NCBI RefSeq assembly: GCF_017742835.1
Contig: NZ_CP072392.1
Coordinates: 4,363,695 to 4,427,694, forward strand
Origin: Aquabacter sp. L1I39
Lineage (GTDB): Bacteria; Pseudomonadota; Alphaproteobacteria; Rhizobiales; Xanthobacteraceae
Direction of reading: 5' to 3'
Length of the DNA: 64,000 nt
Below, piece after piece: positions 20,447 through 31,778 of the stretch. The notes under the pieces were generated by a model, which saw nothing but the letters and a program-made list of their open reading frames with translations, was not told the origin of the DNA and ran no database searches. Numbering within the stretch: position 1 is the stretch's first letter; the number at the start of each line of letters is the position of its first letter. Both the position numbers and the translations under genes were made by a program.

Positions 20447-21561
20447 ACCCGCATGGGCATGAGCACGTAGAGCGCGTCGGTCTTGGTGCTGTCGCGCACC
20501 AGGGTGGGCGAGCCGGGATCGGCCAGCTTCAACTCGGCCGTGTCGCCTTCGAGCTGTGCGGTGATGTCCAGCAAATAGCGGCTGTTGAAGCCGATATCGA
20601 GCGCCTCGGCCCCATATTCCACTTCCAGCTCCTCTGTGGCGCTGCCGGAATCGGGATTGGTCACGGACAGGACCAGCCGTCCGTCGGAAATGGAGAGCTT
20701 CACCGCCCGCCCGCGCTCGCTGGAGACGGTGGAGACGCGATCCACCGCCGCGGCGAAGTCGGCCTTGTCCACCAGCAGCGTCTTGTCGTTGCCGGCGGGG
20801 ATGACCCGGCCATAATCGGGGAAGGTGCCGTCAATGAGCTTGGAGGTGAGCACGATCGCCCCCACCGCCACGCGGATCTTGGTGGCGGACAGGGATACGG
20901 TGACTTCCGCGTCCTTGTCCTCCAGCAGCTTCTGCACCTCGGCCACCGTCTTGCGCGGGATGATGACGCCCGGCAGGCCGGCGGACCCTTCGGGGGCCGG
21001 CAGTTCCGCCTGGGCGAGGCGATGGCCGTCGGTGGCGACCGCCCGCAGGCGCGCCTCGCCATGGGTCTCGGCCACGTGCAGGTAAATGCCGTTCAGATAA
21101 TAGCGGGTCTCTTCGGTGGAGATGGCGAACTGGGTCTTGTCCACCAGCCGCCGCAGCTCGAAGGCCTTCAGCTTGAAGGAATGGGTGAATTCGCCCGCGG
21201 CGAGATCCGGGAAGTCGGTCTCGGGCAAGGTCTGGAGGGTGAAGCGGGCGCGCCCGGCGCGCACCAGCAGCGAGCCGCGCTCGCCGCTCGCCTCGATCCC
21301 CACCTGCGCGCCCTCGGGCAGCTTGCGGACGATGTCATAGATCACATGCGCCGGCACGGTGGTGGCGCCATCCTGGCCGATCTCGGCAGCGATGGTCTCC
21401 ACCACTTCCAGGTCGAGGTCCGTGGCCTTCAGCGAAAGGCCGGAACTGCCGGTGCGGATTAGCACGTTGGCGAGGATCGGGATGGTATTGCGGCGCTCCA
21501 CGACCCGGTGGACGTGGCTGAGCGACTTGAGCAGCTCGGCGCGTTCGACGGTGACCTTCAT
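20443..21561 (-). CDS. dnaN: DNA polymerase III subunit beta (sliding clamp)
   Basis: A 372-residue beta clamp that encircles DNA and holds the polymerase. The N-terminus MKVTVERAELLKSLSHVHRV and the C-terminus ending in YVLMPMRV are classical for alphaproteobacteria, and the length gives three clamp domains. I chose ATG 21561; the frame extends 88 codons upstream but that part is the dnaA-dnaN intergenic region. A terminator downstream of dnaA lies about 200 bases upstream, so dnaN probably has its own promoter. It overlaps recF by four bases. Confidence 0.97.
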   Translation of the reverse strand: MKVTVERAELLKSLSHVHRVVERRNTIPILANVLIRTGSSGLSLKATDLDLEVVETIAAEIGQDGATTVPAHVIYDIVRKLPEGAQVGIEASGERGSLLVRAGRARFTLQTLPETDFPDLAAGEFTHSFKLKAFELRRLVDKTQFAISTEETRYYLNGIYLHVAETHGEARLRAVATDGHRLAQAELPAPEGSAGLPGVIIPRKTVAEVQKLLEDKDAEVTVSLSATKIRVAVGAIVLTSKLIDGTFPDYGRVIPAGNDKTLLVDKADFAAAVDRVSTVSSERGRAVKLSISDGRLVLSVTNPDSGSATEELEVEYGAEALDIGFNSRYLLDITAQLEGDTAELKLADPGSPTLVRDSTKTDALYVLMPMRV

Positions 21562-21759
21562 GGCCCTGATCCGTGACTCTCTGCTCGGGGAAACGGATGC
21601 GCGAGGCAGCGACGCTCCCTCGGCCCCTCGTGCTCGTCGCTGACGAACCGGCGGGGCCGCCGACATTGCCGTCCGCAGTGCGGCAAAGCAAGGGCACGGC
21701 CCCGATTTCCCGAGGGTGTGGACGATTTTCCCTGCATCCGCAGGGTTTCCAAACGAAAA

Positions 21760-21779
21760 GCGCGCCCTTGCGGGCGCGC
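21760..21779 (-). terminator. Terminator downstream of dnaA
   Basis: An 8-bp perfect stem, GCGCGCCC (21760-21767) with GGGCGCGC (21772-21779), and a TTGC loop. On the minus strand it is followed by TTTTCGTTTGG. A second GC hairpin (CCGGCCGC 21799-21806 with GCGGCCGG 21810-21817) lies just beyond the dnaA stop. Together they should end dnaA transcripts before dnaN. Confidence 0.7.
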
Positions 21780-21821
21780 GGTCGCCGGAGCGAATGGGCC
21801 GGCCGCCATGCGGCCGGTGCC

Positions 21822-23309
21822 TCACTCGTTCACGAGGCGCTTCAGGCTCTCGATCTCTTCCGCCAAGGCGCGGTCGGTGGCGATGAGGCCGTCAATCTTG
21901 CGCACCGCATGGAGGACGGTGGTGTGGTCGCGCCCGCCGAAGCGGCGGCCGATTTCCGGAAGGGAGCGCAGGGTCAGCACCTTGGCCAGATACATGGCGA
22001 TCTGGCGGGGCTTCACCACGGTGGCGGTGCGGCGCTGGGACAGGAGGTCGGCGCGCGACACATTGTAATGCTTGGACACCACGCGCAGGATGTCGTCCAC
22101 CCGCACGCGCTTGGGATCGTTGGGGCGCACCAGGTCGCGCACCGCATTCTCGGCCATTTCCAGCGTCACCGGCTCGCCGGTGAGCTTGTTGGCCGCGAGC
22201 AGCTTGTTGAGGGCGCCGTCGAGGTCCCGCCCGCTCTGACCGCCATTGCGGGACAAGAGTTCCAGCACCTGGGTGGGGACTGTGAAGCCCTTGTGCTGCT
22301 CGGCGAGCGCCTGGCAACGGGCTTTCAGGATCTGGTGGCGCAGGTCCTCCTCCAGGGGGGCAAGCTCCACCACGAGGCCCCCGGCAAGGCGCGAGCGCAC
22401 CCGGTCATCCAGCGCGTCCAGTTCGGACGGCGGACGGTCCGCGGCCACCATCACCTGCCGCCCGGCATCCATCAAGGCGTTGAGGGTGTGGCAGAATTCC
22501 TGCTGCATGTTCTTGCCGGTCAGGAATTGCAGGTCGTCGATGAGCAGCGTGTCGATGCTGCGCAGGGCGTCCTTGAAGGCGATGGCGGCGTGCGTCTTCA
22601 GCGCCGCCACGAAGCCATACATGAATCGCTCGGCGGTCAAATAGACCACCCGGCGGCCACGGGCCGCGCCAGCCCAGGCGGCGGCCTGGAGCAGGTGGGT
22701 CTTGCCGAGGCCGACGGCCGCATGAAGATAGAGCGGATTGAAGATGGGGCCGGCGCCGGGCGCGGCCTCGGCCACCTGGCGGGCGGCGGCATGGGCGAGC
22801 GTGTTGGATTTGCCAACCACGAAGGTCTCGAAGGTGAATCGGGCATCCAGCGGCGAGCCCACGGTCATGTCGGAGGCCGCAGACGCAGGCGTCGCCACCG
22901 GCACGCTCGGGGCGGAAGCCGGTCGCGGCTCGACGGCGCGCTCGACGATGACGGCGCGCGGCTCATTGGCGGCCTTGAGGGGCAGGGGGCGGGCGACGGC
23001 GGAGCGCACCGCCACGTCCACGCGACGGGCCGAGCCGGTCTCCTCGCGCCACAGATCGGAAATGCGCTCGAGATAATGCCCCTGAATCCAGGACTTCAGG
23101 AATCGGGTGGGCACGGAGAGGTGCACGCAGTCCGCGCTCACCTTGTCCAGCTCCAGGCGGGCGAACCAGCTGGTGTAGGATTCCTCGCCGATCTCTTCGC
23201 GCAACCGGGTGCAGACCCGCTCCCACTGCTGGCCAAAGCTGGCAGTGCCCACGACGGCCCGGGGGGCCGGGCGGAATTGGGCGACGTCTACGGGTTCCGG
23301 TTTCAGCAT
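21822..23309 (-). CDS. dnaA: Chromosomal replication initiator DnaA
   Basis: A 495-residue AAA+ initiator that binds DnaA boxes and melts the origin. Domain I (about 27-100) includes [21 protein letters not shown] variable Ala/Pro/Val-rich linker runs to about 155. The AAA+ core has Walker [10 protein letters not shown] (about 199-207) and Walker [12 protein letters not shown]. The C-terminal DNA-binding domain IV ends with [15 protein letters not shown]. The start is uncertain: ATG 23309 fits homologue length, ATG 23384 gives 520 residues, and neither has a clear ribosome site. It lies downstream of rpsT after a 1 kb non-coding gap. Confidence 0.96.
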   Translation of the reverse strand: MLKPEPVDVAQFRPAPRAVVGTASFGQQWERVCTRLREEIGEESYTSWFARLELDKVSADCVHLSVPTRFLKSWIQGHYLERISDLWREETGSARRVDVAVRSAVARPLPLKAANEPRAVIVERAVEPRPASAPSVPVATPASAASDMTVGSPLDARFTFETFVVGKSNTLAHAAARQVAEAAPGAGPIFNPLYLHAAVGLGKTHLLQAAAWAGAARGRRVVYLTAERFMYGFVAALKTHAAIAFKDALRSIDTLLIDDLQFLTGKNMQQEFCHTLNALMDAGRQVMVAADRPPSELDALDDRVRSRLAGGLVVELAPLEEDLRHQILKARCQALAEQHKGFTVPTQVLELLSRNGGQSGRDLDGALNKLLAANKLTGEPVTLEMAENAVRDLVRPNDPKRVRVDDILRVVSKHYNVSRADLLSQRRTATVVKPRQIAMYLAKVLTLRSLPEIGRRFGGRDHTTVLHAVRKIDGLIATDRALAEEIESLKRLVNE

Positions 23310-23384
23310 AGAGGGGCTTGGCCGCTTCGCGCGGCTCCCTGGTTGCGACGCGCTGCCGTTCGCGCCAAAGGCGCGCGGGCACAT

Positions 23385-24302
23385 CTTGAGTTGGGGAATA
23401 GCGACGGGTGCGGGGCGCTCAGATCACGCGCAACGCGAGCTCCGCCGGTTCTGCCGCCGAAGGGCACTTGGTGTCGGGGACGGGCTTGGACACGCAGTGA
23501 CACTCAGGATGTTTGCCGATGTCAGCACCAGTGTCAGAAGTCATAGCCGCCCCATACGCCGCCGGTAGAATCCGGCGCGCCTCCAAGTTGAATATTGAAA
23601 TATATGAATTGAACGTCAGCTCACCGACCGTTTGAGGATCATGTTGAGAACATGTCCAGCAAGCTGAGGTTGAGAGTGGAGCTCCTTGGTGCTCTTTTCT
23701 GAGGGGAGTGGAAATGCAGACACATGAAACACCCTCCCCTTTCTATAAAGAGTTGAGAAACCAGGAGTCTTTAGTTGAATGTTCGGGTCCGTGCCCGGAG
23801 TGAGATTGAACATACACAGGCCTCGGGGAGGGTGCAACGGCTTTCCCCGCGGGGCTGAATTGTGGGGGAAAAGCGCCGCAGCGACATCTCGTGCAGGGCC
23901 TTTAAGTCAGCCGGCAAACCTCTGATGAGACAATGAGATTCAAGCCCTCCGTCGGTCGTGGCGCCGTGCCTAGGATTCCGTTCTCTGGGTGTCTGGATAC
24001 TCCCTTTCGGACGCTCCGAGGGATGACATTTTGGCTTGGCTGCTAACCTCTTCACTCGCATCAGCTTTTCCTGTGCGGTTGAAGTGGACCCGTCCACAAT
24101 ACGTCAGGTGTGTGAATGGGGGCGGCTCTTGACGTGGGGGGTGAGAGTGGGAAGCCCCGTCGCGCCCGCCCCGATTCGCCTGCCAATCGCTCCGCCGCTG
24201 GCCCCGTGTCCCACGTCCGATCTCCCGAAGCCGGTCCGTGCGGGAGTGTGCGCACAGGGGGGGGGCAGCGGGGGGGCAGGGGCTACAGGGTGGGCCAACG
24301 AA
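23385..24302. promoter_or_regulatory. Non-coding dnaA upstream region, possible origin or dnaA control region
   Basis: About 920 bases with no convincing gene; the small open frames lack coding character and ribosome sites. The part 23580-23815 is clearly AT-richer than its surroundings. It holds eight copies of RTTGAR, all on the plus strand, starting at 23587, 23594, 23608, 23643, 23669, 23752, 23774 and 23805. It also holds a palindrome CATGTTGAGAACATG (23640-23654) and a TATA-like CTTTATAG on the minus strand near 23742. GANTC sites occur at 23568, 23765, 23937, 23974 and 24173. I found no good DnaA box (TTWTNCACA). It should contain the dnaA promoter; a role as origin is speculative. Confidence 0.5.
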
Positions 24303-24330
24303 AACGGGGCCCGGCAAGCCGGACCCCGTT
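24303..24330 (-). terminator. Terminator of rpsT
   Basis: The stem AACGGGGCCCGG (24303-24314) pairs with CCGGACCCCGTT (24319-24330) with one mismatch and a CAAG loop. On the minus strand TTTTCGTTGG follows. It lies about 40 bases past the rpsT stop. Confidence 0.8.
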
Positions 24331-24367
24331 CATGACCCTCAGCCTTCAAGAAGAAGGCAGGTATTCG

Positions 24368-24634
24368 TCAGGCGCTGAGCTTGGCAACGCGATGCGCAAG
24401 ACGCGAAACCTTGCGGGCCGCGGTGTTCTTGTGCAGCACACCCTTGGTCACGGCGCGCATGATCTCGGGCTCGGCAGCCTTGAAGGCCTCGTTGGCGTTG
24501 GCCACATCACCGGCGGCGATGGCGTCTTCAAGCTTGCGCAGGAAGGTGCGCACGCGCGAGCGACGAGCGCGGTTGACTTCGGTGCGGCGCTCGATCTTGC
24601 GCGCCGCCTTCTTGGCGGAAGGCGTATTGGCCAT
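24368..24634 (-). CDS. rpsT: 30S ribosomal protein S20
   Basis: An 88-residue, Lys/Arg/Ala-rich helical protein with the S20 hallmarks [17 protein letters not shown] at the start and [19 protein letters not shown] near the end. It binds 16S rRNA and stabilises the small subunit body. It has its own strong promoter upstream and a terminator downstream. Position next to dnaA is typical for alphaproteobacteria. Confidence 0.98.
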   Translation of the reverse strand: MANTPSAKKAARKIERRTEVNRARRSRVRTFLRKLEDAIAAGDVANANEAFKAAEPEIMRAVTKGVLHKNTAARKVSRLAHRVAKLSA

Positions 24635-24746
24635 CGGCCGTCCTTTACCTGTTGTGTCGCAGGCAAATTCCAGCCGGGACTGGCGGGCGCGCTGCGATGA
24701 ATGAATTCCAGTGCCGGCCGCTCACGCCGCCAGCGAAGTGCCGGGC

Positions 24747-24774
24747 TTATAAGGTCTCGCGCGGCTTGCGTCAA
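24747..24774 (-). promoter_or_regulatory. Sigma-70-type promoter of rpsT
   Basis: Read on the minus strand: -35 TTGACG (24774-24769), a 16-base spacer, then -10 TTATAA (24752-24747). The predicted transcript starts near 24740, about 105 bases before the rpsT ATG, leaving a leader that could carry S20 autoregulation. Confidence 0.65.
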
Positions 24775-24795
24775 CGGGGTCGTGCAGCGCAGGCG

Positions 24796-24825
24796 TTGCC
24801 GGGCACGTCGTGCACACCGTTATAT
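24796..24825 (+). promoter_or_regulatory. Possible promoter of the NDUFA9-like gene
   Basis: TTGCCG (24796-24801), then an 18-base spacer, then TTATAT within TTATATATAG (24820-24829). The spacer contains the perfect palindrome GCACG-T-CGTGC (24803-24813), a possible operator. Elements are weak matches, so this is tentative. Confidence 0.35.
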
Positions 24826-24931
24826 ATAGTGCGTGCCGCGACGCCGTGCACGCTGGACGATCGGCCACCCCTCGCTTATCTGTCTCGAACCTTGAGTACA
24901 GGTTGCCCTGAACAGACCGAGGGACAGAGGC

Positions 24932-25918
24932 ATGAGCGAAGTGGCGGTGGCCGAGCGGCCCGTGACCGACAGTCTGGTGACAGTGTTCGGCGGTTCCGGC
25001 TTCCTGGGGCGTTATGTGGTGCGGGCGCTGGCCAAGCGCGGCTATCGCGTCCGGGTGCCCGTGCGCCGTCCGGAACTGGCCGGCTTTCTCCAGCCCTTGG
25101 GCTATGTGGGCCAGATCCACGTGGTCCAGGCCAATGTGCGTTATCCCGACTCGGTGGCCCGCGCGGCGCAGGGCTCGGACGCGGTGGTCAATCTCACCGG
25201 CATCCTGGCCCCGAGCGGCCGCCAGACCTTCGAGGCGGTGCATGTGTTCGGCGCCAAGGCCATCGCCACGGCGGCCGCTGGGGTGGGCGCCCGCCTGGTA
25301 CACGTTTCGGCCATCGGCGCCGATCCCAAGGCCGAATCCGATTATGCCGCCACCAAGGGTGAGGGCGAGCTGGCGGTGAAGGCAGCCTCTCCCGACGCGG
25401 TCATCCTGCGTCCCTCTCTGGTGTTCGGTCCCGAGGACGAGTTCTTCAACCGATTCGCCTCCCTCTCCCGTTTCATGCCGGCTTTGCCGCTGATCGGCGG
25501 CGGCACCACGCGCTTCCAGCCGGTGTTTGTGGGCGACGTGGCCGCTGCGGCCCAGCGGGCGGTGGATGGCAAGGCCAAGCCCGGCGCCATCTATGAGCTG
25601 GGCGGGCCGGAAGTGCGCACCTTCAAGGAATTGATGGAACTGATGCTGCACGAGATCGGCAGCCATCGCGCGCTCATCGATCTGCCTTTCGGCGCTGCCT
25701 CATTTGCCGCCCGCTTCCTGGAAGCGCTGCCGGGCGCGCCGCTTACCCGGGACCAGGTGGAACTGCTGCGTCACGACAATGTGGTGAGCGAGGCCGCCAT
25801 CGCGGAAGGCCGGATCCTCCAGGGGCTTGGCATCGCGCCCGCTTCCATGTCCTCGGTTCTGCCGAGCTATCTCTGGCGCTTCCGCAAGGCGGGGCAGTTC
25901 ACCCGCGTGGAGACCTGA
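24932..25918 (+). CDS. Complex I NDUFA9-like NAD(P)-binding protein
   Basis: A 328-residue atypical short-chain dehydrogenase/reductase. The nucleotide-binding loop is VFGGSGFLGRYVVRAL (residues 19-34), with LVHVSAIGAD and RPSLVFGPEDEFFNRF characteristic of the NDUFA9-like group. The mitochondrial counterpart is an accessory subunit of respiratory complex I. Bacterial versions in alphaproteobacteria are thought to be assembly or accessory factors, and the catalytic Tyr-x3-Lys is not typical. The gene is divergent from rpsT and lies upstream of the trp genes. Confidence 0.85.
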   Translation: MSEVAVAERPVTDSLVTVFGGSGFLGRYVVRALAKRGYRVRVPVRRPELAGFLQPLGYVGQIHVVQANVRYPDSVARAAQGSDAVVNLTGILAPSGRQTFEAVHVFGAKAIATAAAGVGARLVHVSAIGADPKAESDYAATKGEGELAVKAASPDAVILRPSLVFGPEDEFFNRFASLSRFMPALPLIGGGTTRFQPVFVGDVAAAAQRAVDGKAKPGAIYELGGPEVRTFKELMELMLHEIGSHRALIDLPFGAASFAARFLEALPGAPLTRDQVELLRHDNVVSEAAIAEGRILQGLGIAPASMSSVLPSYLWRFRKAGQFTRVET

Positions 25919-26032
25919 GGCGCCGGCCGGCGGTGTCCGGTCCCACGGGACGGGCGGCGCCGGAACGGCTAGAATGAACCGGCCGCGACATGCGAGCGAG
26001 GAGGGGGGCGCTGTGGCGCCCCCGCATGGTTT

Positions 26033-26706
26033 ATGGGTATCGAAGTCAAGATCTGTGGCCTGAAGACGCCGGAGGCCCTGGAGGCCGCGCTGGAGGCTGG
26101 TGCCGATCTGGTCGGCTTCGTCCATTTCCCCAAGAGCCCCCGGCACCTGTCGCTCGCCGAAGCCGCGGCCCTGACGCCCCGGGTGCGGGGGCGCGCCGGG
26201 ACGGTGGCGCTGGTCGTGGACGCCGACGATGCCCTGCTGGCGGACATCGTCGCCGCCTTCGCGCCCGATATCCTGCAATTGCACGGTCATGAGAGCCCCG
26301 CGCGGGTGGCGCAGATCCGCGCGCGGTTCGGCCGACCCGTCATGAAGGCGCTTCCGGTCGCACAGGCCTCCGATCTCGCCCTCGTGCCCGACTATGCGAG
26401 CGTCGCCGACCGCCTCCTGTTCGACGCCAAGCCGCCGCCCGATGCAATGCTGCCGGGCGGAAACGGGCGGGTGTTCGACTGGAACCTCCTCAGCGCCCTT
26501 GACCCCGGCCGGCCCGTCATGCTTTCCGGAGGGCTCGATCCGTCCAATGTGTCGCAGGCTCTTGCACGCGTCCGAATGGATGGCGTGGACGTATCCTCCG
26601 GTGTGGAGACCGCGCCCGGCGTGAAGTCGCCGGAAAAAATCCACGCCTTCGTCCGCGCCGTGCGCGCGGGTGCCACTCCTTCGTCTCAGGTGGGAAGCCA
26701 AGTCTC

Positions 26707-26710
<4 letters not shown>
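26033..26710 (+). CDS. trpF: Phosphoribosylanthranilate isomerase
   Basis: A 225-residue TIM-barrel enzyme of tryptophan synthesis (PRA to CdRP). It has the start motif VKICGLK with the catalytic Cys, [20 protein letters not shown], and the phosphate-binding end [10 protein letters not shown] and GVDVSSGVE. First gene of the trp cluster here. Its stop overlaps the GTG start of trpB (GTGA), indicating translational coupling. No trpE, G, D or C genes are in the window. Confidence 0.95.
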
Positions 26711-27914
<1,204 letters not shown>

Positions 27915-27918
<4 letters not shown>

Positions 27919-28247
27919 AGAAGGTCGCGTCCGCGTTCATCCTGCTTGCCTCAACCTCCGGCGCGGCCTTCGCGGCCCCGCAGGGGCTGGAACTGACAGC
28001 CGGCAAGGTGCTCACCGATCCGGCGGGCGCCTTCGTGAGCGTGCAGGTGAAGAATACCGGCACCGTCATGCTGGCCCAGATCGTGGTCAGCTGCGAATTC
28101 TTCTCCGCCAAGAACAAGTCGCTGGGCACCTCGTCCACCACCTTGTTCTCCACCGTGCCGGGCGTCACCGGAGCCGATCAGGTGCGCCTGATGGGTGCCA
28201 CCTCAGCCACCTCGGCCAAGTGCGCCATCACCAGCCCGGCGAACTGA
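27915..28247 (+). CDS. Small secreted protein of unknown function inside the trp operon
   Basis: A 110-residue protein with a standard signal peptide ([20 protein letters not shown], cleavage near residue 20). The mature part (about 90 residues) looks all-beta: [20 protein letters not shown] followed by [13 protein letters not shown]. This is reminiscent of FxLYD-like domains that describe modified or tagged surface proteins. Two Cys could form a disulfide. It starts at the ATGA overlap with trpB and ends 58 bases before trpA, so it is almost certainly transcribed and translated with the trp genes. I know no tryptophan function for it; do not infer one from position alone. Confidence 0.8.
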
Positions 28248-28305
28248 GCCCCACGTTCCTGAGACCACGTCCCCTCCAGGGACCGGCCAAAGACTGCGAC
28301 CTTTC

Positions 28306-29145
28306 ATGACCACGCGCATCTCCACCCGCTTCGCCGAACTGGCCCGTCTCGGCCGGCCGGGCCTCGTGACCTTCATCACCGCCGGCGATCCGGACTATGA
28401 CACTTCGCTCTCCATCCTGAAGGCATTGCCGGCGGCGGGGGCGGACGTGATCGAAGTGGGCGTGCCCTTCACCGATCCCATGGCGGACGGCCCGGCCATC
28501 CAAGCGGCGGGGCTGCGGGCGCTGAAGGCGGGGCAGACCCTGGCCCGCACCCTCGAACTGGTGCGGGAATTCCGCGCGGGTGAGCCGGCCACCCCCATTG
28601 TGCTGATGGGCTATTTCAACCCCATCTACATCTATGGCGTGCCGCGCTTCCTGGAGGATGCCAAAGCGGCCGGGGTGGACGGCCTGATCGTGGTCGACCT
28701 GCCGCCGGAAGAAGATGACGAACTGTGCCTGCCGGCGCTCGCCGCAGGCCTCGATTTCATCCGCCTCGCCACCCCCACCACCGACGACAAGCGCCTGCCG
28801 GCTGTGCTCGCCCATACGGCGGGCTTTGTCTATTACGTCTCCATCACCGGCATCACCGGCTCGGCCACGCCGGACGCGAACCTGGTGTCCCAGGCGGTGA
28901 CGCGCATCAAGCGCCATACCGCCCTGCCGGTGGCGGTGGGCTTCGGCGTGAAGACGCCTGAGCAGGCTGCCGCCATTGCGGCGGGCGCCGACGCGGTGGT
29001 AGTGGGCTCGGCCCTGGTGGAGGCGGTGCGCACTTCGCTGGACAGCGAGGGCAAGGCCACATCGGCCACCAAGCCGGCTGTGGAAGGGCTGGTGCGTGAC
29101 CTCTCGGCCGCGGTGCGGGGCGTGAGCCGCGTCGCCGCCGAGTGA
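28306..29145 (+). CDS. trpA: Tryptophan synthase alpha chain
   Basis: A 279-residue TIM-barrel subunit that cleaves indole-3-glycerol phosphate and channels indole to TrpB. Catalytic Glu and Asp lie in [16 protein letters not shown], and the phosphate loop is [10 protein letters not shown] and VVGSALVE. I chose ATG 28306; the open frame extends upstream but that part overlaps the small secreted gene in another frame. The ribosome site is weak. A terminator follows. Confidence 0.97.
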   Translation: MTTRISTRFAELARLGRPGLVTFITAGDPDYDTSLSILKALPAAGADVIEVGVPFTDPMADGPAIQAAGLRALKAGQTLARTLELVREFRAGEPATPIVLMGYFNPIYIYGVPRFLEDAKAAGVDGLIVVDLPPEEDDELCLPALAAGLDFIRLATPTTDDKRLPAVLAHTAGFVYYVSITGITGSATPDANLVSQAVTRIKRHTALPVAVGFGVKTPEQAAAIAAGADAVVVGSALVEAVRTSLDSEGKATSATKPAVEGLVRDLSAAVRGVSRVAAE

Positions 29146-29175
29146 GCGTTTCGCCGCTTCGGCTTCGGACGCAAT

Positions 29176-29205
29176 AAAAAAGCCCGGCGCGCCGCCAGGC
29201 TTTTT
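29176..29205. terminator. Terminator between trpA and the aminopeptidase gene
   Basis: The stem AAAAAGCC..GGCG pairs with CGCC..GGCTTTTT (29176-29205) with one mismatch and a 3-base loop. A-tract and T-tract on opposite sides make it usable from both convergent genes. Confidence 0.85.
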
Positions 29206-29224
29206 CTGTTTCGTGCGGGGCCGG

Positions 29225-30481
29225 TCAGGCCCATTCGCCCTTGCGGAACACCGGCAGGCGGCTGCCATCCGCCTGCACGCCATCGATGTCGATCTCGCCC
29301 GAGCCGATCATCCAGTCGATATGGATGAGGCTCTTATTGCCCCCCTTGGCCGCGATGTCCTCGGGGGTGAGTGTGGCGCCGTCCAGGAAGCACTTGGCGT
29401 AGCACTGGCCGAGGGCGATGTGGCAGGCGGCGTTTTCGTCGAACAGGGTGTTGTAGAACAGGAGCCCGCTCTTGGAGATGGGCGAGGAATGGGGCACGAG
29501 GGCCACCTCGCCCAGGCGCCGGGCACCGGCGTCGGTGTCCAGCACCTTGTTGAGCACCGTCTCGCCCTTGCTGGCCCTGGCTTCCACGATCCGCCCGCCC
29601 TCGAAGCGCACGGCAATGTCGTCGATCAGCGTGCCCTGGTAGGACAAGGGCTTGGTGGAGGAGACATGGCCCTCCACGCGGAAGGCGTGGGGCGTGGTGA
29701 AGACCTCTTCGGTCGGGATGTTGGCGTTGCAGATGACGCCATTCTTGGCCTGCGAGGCACCGCCCTGCCATTCATGATCGTCAGCAAGGCCGACGATCAG
29801 GTCGGTGCCCGGACCCTTGAAGTGCAGGGCCTGGAAGCGATGGCTGTTGAGCCAGGTGGTGCGGGCGCGCAGGGCGGCGTTATGGGCATCCCAGGCGGCC
29901 ACCGGATCGTCCAGGTCCACGCGGGAGGCGGCAAAGATGGCGTCGGCGAGCTTCGCCACGGCCACGTCCTCCGCATCGTCCGGGAAGACGAGCTTGGCCC
30001 AGGAGGTGCCGGGGAAGGAGACAATGCTCCAATTGATGTCGAAGCCCGCAATCTTCTCCAAAGCCGGCTGGTAGGCGATGGAATTGGCCTTGTTGGCGCG
30101 GGCGACCTTGGCCGGGTCCTCGCCCGCCAGAAGCATGGGATTGTCGCCGACAATGGCGAGGCGCGCCGTATTGGCGGAAAAGGCTTTGGCGACGCCATCA
30201 TATAGCCAGGTGGGCGCACGATCGAAGCTGGCGTCCGGTGCATTGCGATAGCGCGCGAGAGCGATCTCTTCGTCGGAGAGGATGGGGGTGACGAGGCCGG
30301 CGCCGGCCTTGTAGGCGTGCTCTGCGATCCGTCGCACCAAAGGCAGGGCGCCGACAGGCGCCGTCAGAAAAAGGTCCTGGCCCGGCTGCAGCGCCAGACC
30401 CACCCGGACAGCCACCTCGGCCAGACGGTCGAGCTTCACGGGATCGATGGCGGCGGCGATGTTGCGTTGATGCGTGGTCAT
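29225..30481 (-). CDS. M29-family metallo-aminopeptidase
   Basis: A 418-residue thermophilic-aminopeptidase-T-like (AmpS/PepS) enzyme that removes N-terminal residues from peptides in the cytoplasm. The metal-ligand region is recognisable: NIPTEEVFTTPH, VALVPHSSPIS with GLLFYNTLFDENAACH, and the closing HIDWMIGSGEIDIDG. Family enzymes are Co- or Zn-activated homodimers. The ATG at 30481 follows AGAGGGGATCC-type context on the minus strand. It stands alone between the trpA terminator and the cysK terminator. Confidence 0.9.
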   Translation of the reverse strand: MTTHQRNIAAAIDPVKLDRLAEVAVRVGLALQPGQDLFLTAPVGALPLVRRIAEHAYKAGAGLVTPILSDEEIALARYRNAPDASFDRAPTWLYDGVAKAFSANTARLAIVGDNPMLLAGEDPAKVARANKANSIAYQPALEKIAGFDINWSIVSFPGTSWAKLVFPDDAEDVAVAKLADAIFAASRVDLDDPVAAWDAHNAALRARTTWLNSHRFQALHFKGPGTDLIVGLADDHEWQGGASQAKNGVICNANIPTEEVFTTPHAFRVEGHVSSTKPLSYQGTLIDDIAVRFEGGRIVEARASKGETVLNKVLDTDAGARRLGEVALVPHSSPISKSGLLFYNTLFDENAACHIALGQCYAKCFLDGATLTPEDIAAKGGNKSLIHIDWMIGSGEIDIDGVQADGSRLPVFRKGEWA

Positions 30482-30637
30482 AAGAGGGGATCCGCTTGTC
30501 TTTCGCCTTCAACATAGGAGGTCCGGCCAGCCCCGCCAGCGGGCAAGGGGTCCCAGGCACGCCCCGTCCGATCACAATTTGCGATCAGACCGTGGAATTA
30601 GCCGACTAAGAAGCCGGCAAAATTTAGGGTGCGAAAG

Positions 30638-30664
30638 AGGCGCGGCGGCGAGGCCGCCGCGCCT
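30638..30664 (-). terminator. Terminator of cysK
   Basis: A 12-bp perfect stem, AGGCGCGGCGGC (30638-30649) with GCCGCCGCGCCT (30653-30664), and a GAG loop. On the minus strand CTTTCGCACCCTAAATTTT follows. It lies directly after the cysK stop. Confidence 0.75.
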
Positions 30665-30671
30665 GGGCGCG

Positions 30672-31658
<987 letters not shown>

Positions 31659-31681
31659 GGACTTTGCTCCCAAGTGAATGT

Positions 31682-31704
31682 GGGTACCTTTTTCGGGCGT
31701 ACCC
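31682..31704. promoter_or_regulatory. Inverted repeat upstream of cysK
   Basis: GGGTAC (31682-31687) and GTACCC (31699-31704) are separated by 11 bases, 24 bases upstream of the cysK ATG. It could be an operator for the neighbouring Rrf2 protein or an RNA hairpin near the ribosome site. Confidence 0.35.
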
Positions 31705-31778
31705 TGTCCGGGCTACCTCGTGCCGACGTCCGCCGGAGCTTGCGCTCGGCCTTATTCCGGCGTCGCGGGCACCTGTCC

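Noticed and set aside
21573..23546. 657-residue open frame antisense to dnaA
   Set aside because: Antisense shadow; dnaA is unmistakable on the other strand.
24090..24100. CCGTCCACAATA as a DnaA box
   Set aside because: Three mismatches to TTWTNCACA, and single; not enough to call an origin element.
24241..24295. Long G-runs as a possible G-quadruplex
   Set aside because: Several G-tracts occur (24257-24265, 24270-24276) but the site is downstream of the rpsT terminator and nothing else supports a function.
23616..24335. Several 60-190-residue frames between dnaA and rpsT
   Set aside because: They lack ribosome sites, consistent coding composition or domains, and overlap one another on both strands.
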